Assembly: GCA_009760885.1 (NCBI GenBank)
Contig: CM019715.1
Span: 23,029,642 to 23,093,641, forward strand
DNA: 64,000 nucleotides
Source: Achatina immaculata
Taxonomy: Eukaryota > Mollusca > Gastropoda > Stylommatophora > Achatinidae
Direction of reading: 5' to 3'
Below are positions 55,418-64,000 of this stretch, piece by piece (positions within the stretch are counted from its first letter, which is position 1; every line of letters starts with the position of its first letter). The notes under the pieces are model-generated. The model saw only the letters and a list, made by a program, of their open reading frames with translations. It did no database searches and had not been told where the DNA came from. The position numbers were made by a program, and so were the translations under genes.

Positions 55418-55690
55418 CATCATCATCATCATCATGTGCCGTGCCGACTGGCGTTGGTTATTATGCTTTTCCAGAGTACCCAATCCTTCATTAGCTCAGT
55501 TGGTGATCTCCTCTCACACCATCTCGTCAGACTGTTCAGTATCATTTCTCTTGGTCTTCTCCTGGCTCTTCTTCCCTCTGTTTTTCCTGTTGTTATAATA
55601 TTTTCAATGCTCCCTCTTCTCACTTTATATTACTTATTTTTTTTACAAGATTTTTTTTATCTCTAGCTCTTCTCAAACATTCTTCATTAC
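55418..55690 (-). mobile_element. LINE family C 3' tail with (ATG)n end
   Basis: The minus strand reads MRRGSIENIITTGKTEGRRA, RRRPREMILNSLTRWCERRS and WVLWKSIITNASRHGT, then stop and ATG repeats (plus strand CAT at 55419-55435). It closely follows the family-C copies at 27982 and 30045. Confidence 0.92.
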
Positions 55691-55827
55691 GGTAACTTAG
55701 CATTATATATTGAAGAGACGGGAGTGTTTGCGTAGTTCATCTGTGTGTGTGCGTGAGAGAGAGAGAGAGAGTGCATTGTATAAATGCAATCGAATATCTA
55801 GTAGTTGAGCAGGAATGTTTTGAGCTG

Positions 55828-56095
55828 GTATACAGTACAGCACTAACATTCAAAGTTTTCCTAGTATACAGTACAACATTCAAAGTTTTCCTGGTATACA
55901 GTACAGCATTCAAAGTTTTCCTGGTATACAGTACAGCATTCAAAGTTTTCCTGGTATACAGTATAGCACTAACATTCAAAGTTTTCCTGGTATACAGTAT
56001 AGCACTAACATTCAAAGTTTTCCTGGTATACAGTACATCACTAACATTCAAAGTTTTCCTGGTATACAGTACAGCACTAACATTCAAAGTTTTCT
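55828..56095. repeat. Compound tandem repeat, 8 units of 30 or 36 bp
   Basis: Units TATACAGTACAGCATTCAAAG plus TTTTCCTGG differ by presence or absence of the six bases ACTAAC. Unit lengths in order are 36, 30, 30, 30, 36, 36, 36, 36. Because all are multiples of six, the array stays open on both strands, which explains the long open frames; there is no evidence of a gene. Confidence 0.95.
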
Positions 56096-56214
56096 GACTC
56101 GCAGATAGCACATGAGTAGGGAAAGATGGACGGAGGGAAAGAACGCAGAACTGAACCCTACACGTTTGAGTAATAATATCCTAGGAAGAACTCAACGAGA
56201 CTCGCGCGCGCGTA

Positions 56215-56275
56215 TGTATGCGTGTGTGTGCGCGCGCGCTGAGATATAAAGTTATGCGGGGGATTTCTGACTCAT
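56215..56275 (-). mobile_element. Fragment shared with the LINE tail at 52440-52500
   Basis: The CA/TG-rich stretch followed by TGAGATATAAAGTTATGCGG and GGGATTTC matches the RNase H LINE tail at 52440-52500 (there TGAGATATAAAGTTATGCGG GGGATTTCC). Only about 60 bases are shared. Confidence 0.6.
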
Positions 56276-56889
56276 TCATGGGTTGAAGTTTTTGGGCAGG
56301 ATATCAGTGCCTGTATGAACTACGGCTGTGTACTCTTCCGCGCTTCACTCGACAGCCATCATTCTTACCTGTGCTTTTTTTCTTTCTTTCTTTCTTTCTT
56401 TCTTCTCTCAACCGTTCTCCCAAGATCATGCCTGCACCTGGAAACCAGAGAGGAACTGAGAAAGTCGGGTGGGGATTGGTGGGTGGGGTGGGGGGGGGAG
56501 TTGCTGGTGAATTATTATATCGTGGATGCGTACATTAGAAACATCTTAAAATAGATGACTTGTCTAGCGCCACACCTCATAGGGAACTTCTTTCATGCTG
56601 CTCTTTTCTCTTCTCTCTTTCATACCCGCCCAGTGGGGCGGTTATTCATTTTGTCTGTGCCTGCCCTCTCTGTCTATCTCCAGATGAGACGTTACTAGTT
56701 TCTTTCGGTTCTTCCACTGAGTGACAGATGAGACGTTATGTCTGTCTGTCTGTCTATCTGTTTGTCTGTCTTAGATAAATGACGGAAAACGGGCGCTGCT
56801 TGTTCCTTTCTTATTCTGCTCAAGCCTGTTTGATTTAGGACGTTACAAATCTCTCTCTCTCTCTCTCTCTCCCCCCCCCCCCATGTATA
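56276..56889. other. Spacer with simple repeats before the satellite
   Basis: (TTTC)n at 56376-56404, poly-G at 56488-56497, (GTCT)n at 56740-56770 and (CT)n at 56850-56870. No gene was recognised. Confidence 0.5.
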
Positions 56890-59140
56890 TTTCTCTGCCA
56901 ACCCAAACTTCACTAGTTTCTATCACATGTTCTCGCCCCCCCCCCCAAAGTATATTTCTCTGCCTACTCAGACGTTGCTAGTATCTATCGCTTTCTCTCT
57001 CTCTCTCCCCCCCCCCTCTAAAGTATATTTCTCTGCCTACTCAGACGTTGCTAGTATCTATCGCTTTCTCTCTCTCTCTCTCCCCCCCCCCCTAAAGTAT
57101 ATTTCTCTGCCTACTCAGACGTTGCTAGTATCTATCGCTTTCTCTCTCTCTCTCTCCCCCCCCCCCTAAAGTATATTTCTCTGCTACTCAGACGTTGCTA
57201 GTATCTATCGCTTCTCTCTCTCCCCCCCCCCCTCTAAAGTATATTTCTCTGCCTACTCAGACGTTGCTAGTATCTATCGCTTTCTCTCTCTCCCCCCCCC
57301 CCCCCTAAAGTATGTTTCTCTGCCTACTCAGACGTTGCTAGTATCTATCGCTTTCTCTCTCTCTCCCCCCCCCCCCTCTAAAGTATATTCTCTGCCTACT
57401 CAGACGTTGCTAGTATCTATCGCTTTCTCTCTCTCTCTCTCCCCCCCCCCCCAAAGTATATTTCTCTGCCTACTCAGACGTTGCTAGTATCTATCGCTTT
57501 CTCTCTCTCTCTCTCCCCCCCCCCCAAAGTATATTTCTCTGCCTACTCAGACGTTGCTAGTATCTATCGCTTTCTCTCTCTCTCCCCCCCCCCCTCTAAA
57601 GTATATTCTCTGCCTACTCAGACGTTGCTAGTATCTATCGCTTTCTCTCTCTCTCTCCCCCCCCCCCCCTCTAAAGTATATTTCTCTGCCTACTCAGACG
57701 TTGCTAGTATCTATCGCTTTCTCTCTCTCTCTCCCCCCCCCCCCCTAAAGTATATTTCTCTGCCTACTCAGACGTTGCTAGTATCTATCGCTTTCTCTCT
57801 CTCTCTCTCCCCCCCCCCCTAAAGTATATTTCTCTGCTACTCAGACGTTGCTAGTATCTATCGCTTCTCTCTCTCCCCCCCCCCTCTAAAGTATATTTCT
57901 CTGCCTACTCAGACGTTGCTAGTATCTATCGCTTTCTCTCTCTCCCCCCCCCCCCCCTAAAGTATGTTTCTCTGCCTACTCAGACGTTGCTAGTATCTAT
58001 CGCTTTCTCTCTCTCTCCCCCCCCCCCCTCTAAAGTATATTCTCTGCCTACTCAGACGTTGCTAGTATCTATCGCTTTCTCTCTCTCTCTCTCCCCCCCC
58101 CCCCAAAGTATATTTCTCTGCCTACTCAGACGTTGCTAGTATCTATCGCTTTCTCTCTCTCTCTCTCCCCCCCCCCCAAAGTATATTTCTCTGCCTACTC
58201 AGACGTTGCTAGTATCTATCGCTTTCTCTCTCTCTCCCCCCCCCCTCTAAAGTATATTCTCTGCCTACTCAGACGTTGCTAGTATCTATCGCTTTCTCTC
58301 TCTCTCTCCCCCCCCCCCCCTCTAAAGTATATTTCTCTGCCTACTCAGACGTTGCTAGTATCTATCGCTTTCTCTCTCTCTCTCCCCCCCCCCCCTCTAA
58401 AGTATATTTCTCTGCCTACTCAGACGTTGCTAGTATCTATCGCTTTCTCTCCTCTCTCCCCCCCCCCTCTAAAGTATATTCTCTGCCTACTCAGACGTTG
58501 CTAGTATCTATCGCTTTCTCTCTCTCCCCCCCCCCCCTCTATATTTCTCTGCCTACTCAGACGTTGCTAGTATCTATCGCTTTCTCTCTCTCTCTCCCCC
58601 CCCCCCCTCTAAAGTATATTTCTCTGCCTACTCAGACGTTGCTAGCATCTATCGCTTTCTCTCTCTCTCTCCCCCCCCCCCCAAAGTATATTTCTCTGCC
58701 TACTCAGACGTTGCTAGCATCTATCGCTTCTCTCTCTCTCTCTCTCCCCCCCCCCTCTAAAGTATATTTCTCTGCCTACTCAGACGTTGCTAGCATCTAT
58801 CGCTTTCTCTCTCTCTCTCTCTCCCCCCCCCCCCCCCCTCTAAAGTATATTTCTCTGCCTACTCAGACGTTGCTAGTATCTATCGCTTTCTCTCTCTCTC
58901 CCCCCCCCCTCTAAAGTATATTTCTCTGCCTACTCAGACGTTGCTAGCATCTATCGCTTTCTCTCTCTCTCCCCCCCCCCCCCCCCCCCCCAAAGTATAT
59001 TTCTCTGCCTGCGCAAACTTCGCTAGCTTCTAGCACTTGTTATTTCTCTCTCTCTCTCCCCCCTCCTCCCCGCACAAAAAGTACACTTCTTTGCCTACTC
59101 AGACTTCGGTAGCTTCTATCACTTTCATAGACGTCATTTA
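56880..59140 (+). repeat. (CT)n(C)n-rich satellite, about 28 core copies of 73 bp plus diverged edge copies
   Basis: Each unit has AAGTATATTTCTCTGCCTAC then TCAGACGTTGCTAGTATCTA, TCGCTTTCTCT and a long CT run passing into 9-20 C. All copies point the same way. The left edge unit (56885-56935) and right edge units (58990-59140) differ at many positions (CCCAAACTTCACTAG, GCGCAAACTTCGCTAG), while the inner units are nearly uniform. A block of nine units (652 bp) is present twice: marker variants CTGCTACTC at 57181 and 57834, GTATGTTTC at 57310 and 57962, and TATATTCTC at 57384/57603 and 58036/58254. Long open frames here are repeats read through. Confidence 0.97.
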
Positions 59141-60291
59141 CGCCTCATCCTCCCCTCCCCCCAATTATCCCTCTCTCTCTCTGTCTGTCTGTCTGTCTGT
59201 CTCTCTCACTGACTGCAGATGTAAGTTATATCGCTTCTGTTTTCTGTCCATCTCATTCACTCTCTCAGACAGCCTCTCTCTTTCTCTCTCCCACACACAC
59301 ATTGTGGCTCACGCATGAAAGAGAACTATATGTAACCCCCCTCCCCCTCTCCTATCTTACTCACGTAAATCCCAGCTCACTAGCCCTTCTCCCAATCTCT
59401 ACCATTTAACCCCCCCCCCCTTTTGTGCACATCATCTGTCAGTATAAACAACAACAAAAAAATGATTCAAGGCATATGAACAAGCGTTTAAAACTGAAGC
59501 CGCCATTTTTTTTTTCTGTGGGTTCAAGTCCTATGTTTTAGAAGTAGCAAAACGCTTTCAATAACCAGTCAGGCAAGACGTCGCAAGTACGGCGTAGCCC
59601 CCAACTGCTGGAGATTGTAGGGGCGAGGGAGAAGGCTGGATGTATATATTTACACACAAAACACAGACCTCGCGTCCTAGGAACCCCCGCCTTCCCCATC
59701 AGGGTATCAGAACATTTGGTGATTCCGCTCTGTGTGTTGTAGTTTCCTGCCTGAAGCTCTTCACACATTCACCCAAGCAACGACTCGGAACTACTAGTTC
59801 TGTCACGTCCTGTGACCTCGGTGCTGCTAGTTCCTGGACACGACGTGACAAAGGTTATTCATTTTATCTTTTTTTTTTTTTTGACAAAAGTGTTTTGTGT
59901 TTCTGTGGCCGCACGTGAAGCGGTGTAAAGTTTCACAACACAGGAGTAGTGACGTATAGTTTCAAGTGTTGCTGTGAGACAAAAGTTCCATGTTTCTAAT
60001 GCTTATTACTATGAGACAAAAGTTCCATGTTTCTAATGCTTATTACTATAAGACAAAAGTTCCATGTTTCTAGTGTTTATTGCTGTGAGGCAAAAGTTCC
60101 ACGTTTCTAGTGTTTGTTGTGAGGCAGAAGTTCCATGCTTCTATTGTTTATTGTTGTGGGACAAAAGTTCCATGTCCTTATTTCATTTTCATGCACAAGA
60201 GAGAACTAAACTGCTAACCGTTTTTTTCCCGTCACGTGACCTAGCTATCTGTTACAGGTAACCGAAGTAACAGTAATAGAGAGGACAGCAA
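58605..60291 (+). repeat. Unit 1 of a 1.69-kb tandem segmental duplication
   Basis: This unit includes the last five satellite copies and the unique sequence to GAGGACAGCAAC at 60281-60292. Everything from the AAGTATATTT copies through the C-rich segment, the GCCGCCATTTTT segment, the 37-bp repeats and the TAACAGTAATAGAGAGG end recurs in order in 60292-61977 with only scattered differences. No gene lies inside; the frames at 59538-59918 are open in both copies without recognisable content. Confidence 0.96.
59965..60175. repeat. Tandem repeat, about 5-6 copies of roughly 37 bp (unit 1)
   Basis: Units of GAGACAAAAGTTCCATGTTT plus CTAATGCTTATTACTAT, the later ones shorter and diverged. The same array recurs at 61655-61865 as part of the segmental duplication. 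Confidence 0.88.
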
Positions 60292-61977
60292 CCCCCCCCT
60301 CTAAAGTATATTTCTCTGCCTACTCAGACGTTGCTAGCATCTATCGCTTTCTCTCTCTCTCTCCCCCCCCCCCCAAAGTATATTTCTCTGCCTACTCAGA
60401 CGTTGCTAGCATCTATCGCTTTCTCTCTCTCTCTCTCTCCCCCCCCCCTCTAAAGTATATTTCTCTGCCTACTCAGACGTTGCTAGCATCTATCGCTTTC
60501 TCTCTCTCTCTCTCTCCCCCCCCCCCCCCCCTCTAAAGTATATTTCTCTGCCTACTCAGACGTTGCTAGTATCTATCGCTTTCTCTCTCTCTCCCCCCCC
60601 CCTCTAAAGTATATTTCTCTGCCTACTCAGACGTTGCTAGCATCTATCGCTTTCTCTCTCTCTCCCCCCCCCCCCCCCCCCCCCAAAGTATATTTCTCTG
60701 CCTGCGCAAACTTCGCTAGCTTCTAGCACTTGTTATTTCTCTCTCTCTCCCTCCTCCCCCGTACAGAAAGTACACTTCTTTGCCTACTCAGACTTCGGTA
60801 GCTTCTATCACTTTCATAAACGTCATTTACGCCTCATCCTCCCCTCCCCCCAATTATCCCTCTCTCTCTGTCTGTCTGTCTGTCTGTCTCTCTCACTGAC
60901 TGCAGATGTAAGTTATATCGCTTCTGTTTTCTGTCCATCTCATTCACTCTCTCAGACAGCCTCTCTCTTTCTCTCTCCCACACACACATTGTGGCTCACG
61001 CATGAAAGAGAACTATATGTAACCCCCCTCCCCTCTCTCCTATCTTACTCACGTAAATCCCAGCTCACTAGCCCTTCTCCCAATCTCTACCATTTAACCC
61101 CCCCCCCCTTTTGTGCACATCATCTGTCAGTATAAACAACAACAAAAAAATGATTCAAGGCATATGAACAAGCGTTTAAAACTGAAGCCGCCATTTTTTT
61201 TTTGTGTGGGTTCAAGTCCTATGTTTTAGAAGTAGCAAAACGCTTTCAATAACCAGTCAGGCAAGACGTCGCAAGTACGGCGTAGCCCCAACTGCTGGAG
61301 ATTGTAGGGGCGAGGGAGAAGGCTGGATGTATATATTTACACACAAAACACAGACCTGGCGTCCTAGGAACCCCCGCCTTCCCCATCAGGGTATCAGAAC
61401 ATTTGGTGATTCCGCTCTGTGTGTTGTAGTTTCCTGCCTGAAGCTCTTCACACATTCACCCAAGCAAGGACTCGGAACTACTAGTTCTGTCACGCCCTGT
61501 GACCTCGGTGCTGCTAGTTCCTGGACACAACGTGACAAAGGTTATTCATTTTATCTTTTTTTTTTTTTTGACAAAAGTGTTTTGTGTTTCTGTGGCCGCA
61601 CGTGAAGCGGTGTAAAGTTTCACAACACAGGAGTAGTGACGTATAGTTTCAAGTGTTGCTGTGAGAAAAAGTTCCATGTTTCTAATGCTTATTACTATGA
61701 GACAAAAGTTCCATGTTTCTAATGCTTATTACTATAAGACAAAACTTCCATGTTTCTAGTGTTTATTGCTGTGAGGCAAAAGTTCCACGTTTCTAGTGTT
61801 TGTTGTGAGGCAGAAGTTCCATGCTTCTATTGTTTATTGTTGTGGGACAAAAGTTCCATGTCCTTATTTCATTTTCATGCACAAGAGAGAACTAAACTGC
61901 TAACCGTTTTTTCCCGTCACGTGACCTAGCTATCTGTTACAGGTAACCGAAGTAACAGTAATAGAGAGGACAGCAAC
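60292..61977 (+). repeat. Unit 2 of the 1.69-kb tandem segmental duplication
   Basis: It starts inside a satellite monomer (poly-C at 60292) and ends at CAGCAACCTC, where the LINE fragment begins. The offset from unit 1 is 1685-1689 bp along its length. The five satellite copies carry the same order of the GCATC/GTATC marker as in unit 1 (GCATC, GCATC, GCATC, GTATC, GCATC). Differences from unit 1 are small indels in C, T and CT runs and few substitutions, so the event is recent. Confidence 0.96.
61655..61865. repeat. Tandem repeat, about 5-6 copies of roughly 37 bp (unit 2)
   Basis: Second copy of the array at 59965-60175, carried along by the 1.69-kb duplication. Confidence 0.88.
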
Positions 61978-61984
61978 CTCCAGT

Positions 61985-62390
61985 CCTTTGCCACAGACAA
62001 TCTGTCAAGTTGCGTGCATACTGGCCTTGGCGGTCATAACTCTCTTCTGTGTTGCTTCTGTGAGTTGTTCCAGTGACCTCTTCTTATGCCATCTTGCTTA
62101 TCCATCCAGGATTTTCTCTCTTGTTCTTCCTCGGCCTCTCTTCCCCTCTAACTTTCCTGTTGTCTCGACGTGTCCTGTTCTGCCTTTTCTCATGACGTGT
62201 CCTGTAAATTCAGACTGGCTTTTCCTGTTGCGTTTGTTTGTCTTATCGAATCGGTCTTTCTCAGAATTTCTTCGTTTGATTTTCTTGCTGCCCATAGTGT
62301 CCTTACTGTAAGCTCTAAGAAACTACATTTCCTTGATATACAGACGTTGGTGTATCTGTTTGTAAGTGTCCGGGCTTGACGTCCATAGAC
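61985..62390 (-). mobile_element. LINE family C-related 3' fragment
   Basis: The minus strand reads SEKDRFDKTNKRNRKSQSEF, TGHVMRKGRTGHVETTGKLE and GKRGRGRTREKILDG, matching the GHAMRRG, TTGK and GRRSRGRPRE blocks of family C. Further upstream residues are decayed. It borders the right end of the segmental duplication exactly. Confidence 0.82.
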
Positions 62391-63364
62391 GACAGACTAC
62401 AAGTTATTTATTGCACACAGCGCGCCGTCATCATTAGCTCTAGTCCTGCTATAGGATGTGCAAGCACGTAAGACAGACGGCCGGATGCTGACGCCATAAC
62501 TATATACACTTTGACACTCCTCTTGTTAAAAAGTTACACCTGAGGCCCTAGGCTGTATCCTGTTAAGCTTATGGCAAAATCCGGCTCCGAAGGCAGAGGG
62601 GAAAGGTTTTCTATCAGATGCGGTCTTGAGCTGCCCCCTTTCTGTTTCCAATCTCGTCTTTCTTGCGCTTTTTTTTTTTTTTTTGGGAGATCTGTCATGT
62701 ATTATTTCCCTTTGTGTGGAGTTTATTCCATTCATTGTCGTTTTGTCATGGCGTAGTTCGTAACCGTCCCATTCCTATATTCTTTGTTTTATCTTAAGGT
62801 TTATGTAGTTTATTTCGATATATTCTTAACTTTCTTATTCCCATTTCTCTCATCATTTCTCCCCCCTCCTTTTTTTTTAAACGGTAACGTCAGTTTTCCA
62901 TGTTTCAGCGCCACGTAGAACTGGTCTGACGCACTTTTCAGCTTTGACGAAGGTTGAGTCCAAGTTTTCAGATCTTAGATTTTGGATTTACAAATCTTTA
63001 ACGTAAATAGTTAGTTGACGTTAACAGATTGCCAGTGTTAAAAAAAATCCTTTATTACTTGGCCGTGTGTTAAGTAGTCAGTCTCATGCGTATGCTTTGT
63101 GTTGTTAGTTCTTTGTCTTACATAAGATCTCTTTTTTTGCTTACAGTGTTATTAGTTCATCAAACACATATGTCGATGTTTACTAGTTCAGCAAAGTTCC
63201 CTGACACATATTTCAGAGACTATCTTTAAACGTGTATACTTTAAGTTGTTCGCTTATTTGTCAAGAATCTTTGTGCATGCCGTAGCGGGGTGTGAAGTGT
63301 TAGTGCCTTCACATTTCTATGCCACTATAGCGTTTGAGGTAGGGATACCAGCATCTGTCCCCTC
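62391..63364. other. Mostly unassigned stretch
   Basis: A short minus-strand segment at 62880-63000 reads KCVRPVLRGAETWKTDVT, resembling the LINE block Y-x-x-P-x-L-L-Y-G-x-E-T-W; this is the only hint of an element. T tracts lie at 62670-62684 and 62870-62878. Confidence 0.4.
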
Positions 63365-63535
63365 TGCCTTTTTTTCCCATAGAGAACCGCTAGGTACCCA
63401 TTTTTTTTTTTTCAGAGGCTGGGCTGACCCCCAGTGGCGGTCGGTCCCGCCCGAGCGCGAAATCGAACCAGGGACCCTGTGATCGACAGACGAGTGGCAT
63501 TAGCTCCTACACCACCGCGGCACGCTTTACCAAGA
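63365..63535 (-). mobile_element. tRNA-derived SINE (variant head), partial
   Basis: The reverse complement begins with GCCGCGGTGGTGTAGGAGCT (A-box region) and has TCCCTGGTTCGATTTC (B-box) 40 bases later, then a GC-rich body, CAGCCTCTGAAAAA and AATGGGTACCTAG. The last two blocks match the SINEs at 29830 and 17680, so it belongs to the same group with a different or less altered tRNA head. It stops before the usual TTTACC end. Confidence 0.72.
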
Positions 63536-63829
63536 ACATGGTCGTTAAAATGATACCATTTCTGTCAAACACATGACCACAGTTTTACCACATAGTTTTA
63601 ATTTTCATTCTTTATTTCGGAAGACGGTAATTCACTTTCAAAGAAATTTAATGTACTGATTCGGTTTGAAATAGTGCTAGATAATACTGTTGCACGCCAG
63701 TTCTGTTTCTCACAAAAACGTTCCATTATAGCACATTACATTAGCAGGTACTAGGCAACAGGACTTGTTTTAATTTATATACGCAGGTTAAAATGTATAC
63801 TTTGTTACATACATAAGTAAGTTATAATG
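63536..63829. other. Unassigned spacer
   Basis: No recognised feature. Confidence 0.4.
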
Positions 63830-64000
63830 CGAGTTATATATCACACATGCTATAGTGCTAGTCATACATCACACATAAGTTATAGTGCTAGTCATACGTC
63901 ACACATGTTATAGTGCTAGTCATGCATTGGACATAAGTTATAGTGCTAGTCATGCATTACACATAAGTTATAGTGCTAGTCATGCATTACACATAAGTTA
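63830..64000. repeat. Tandem repeat, 30-bp unit, continues past the window
   Basis: About six copies of ACATAAGTTATAGTGCTAGT then CATGCATTAC. The rightmost copies are identical while the left ones differ, so the homogenised core lies to the right, outside the window. Confidence 0.93.

Noticed and set aside
56927..58914. Long plus-strand open frames with Ser/Leu/Pro repeats
   Set aside because: They are the 73-bp satellite read through; the unit length and CT/C runs keep some frames open, and there is no start context, splice structure or composition of a gene.
59538..61605. Matching open frames on both strands at 59538-59918 and 61204-61605
   Set aside because: Their recurrence is explained by the 1.69-kb segmental duplication, not by coding conservation; both strands are open and no domain is visible.

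Overview
This window reads as nuclear DNA of an invertebrate animal. It has one spliced gene with GT-AG introns, a very heavy load of decayed non-LTR retrotransposons (RTE-like, plus RNase H-bearing Jockey/I-like tails), two to three mariner relics, tRNA-derived SINEs and about a dozen tandem arrays. There are no bacterial gene arrays, operons or ribosome-binding sites. The mix resembles lophotrochozoan and in particular molluscan genomes, but that placement is an inference from element types, not a match to a named species. Almost every long open stretch is either a broken transposon protein or a tandem repeat read through.

Layout. 1-3.2 kb: a minus-strand RTE-like LINE (family A) with 5' leader, endonuclease and reverse transcriptase, broken by frameshifts and by a nested 272-bp LINE tail. 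4.3-7.0 kb: LINE pieces, small tandem arrays and a structurally complete but inactivated mariner (5734-7021). 7.8-12.6 kb: four LINE pieces around a 51-bp array and a large 68-bp minisatellite (about 9.26-10.59 kb). 12.6-31.9 kb: mostly unassigned DNA with a hAT/ZMYM-like relic, LINE tails, a SINE, a deleted mariner, arrays of 43, about 33 and 34 bp, and a dispersed repeat split by a SINE and a family-C LINE.

32.0-51.5 kb: the only convincing host gene, on the plus strand. Five phase-compatible exons (32004-32899, 40958-41180, 42208-42471, 44967-45273, 50966-51543) encode a serine-rich, low-complexity protein of at least about 730-750 residues with a strongly basic segment; I do not recognise it. 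Its 5' UTR begins upstream of 32004 and its 3' end lies beyond 51543 (one weak candidate last exon is at 54538-54767). Its introns are packed with LINE, SINE and mariner pieces, including a nearly full-length family-B LINE (about 46.2-50.4 kb).

51.5-64 kb: more LINE pieces, a fold-back element, a 30/36-bp array, then a (CT)n(C)n-rich 73-bp satellite of about 28 copies (56.9-59.0 kb). That satellite contains a duplicated nine-monomer block, and its right edge lies inside a 1.69-kb tandem duplication (58605-60291 and 60292-61977). The window ends in a 30-bp array that continues past the edge.

Nothing here forms a coordinated gene system. What stands out is repeat biology: LINE tails that leave family-specific microsatellites, cleanly dateable nested insertions with target-site duplications, a LINE tail sitting four bases inside an intron beside an intact splice donor, and a satellite with three visible levels of duplication. 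LINE family letters A-E and G and 'repeat F' are labels made up for this report.
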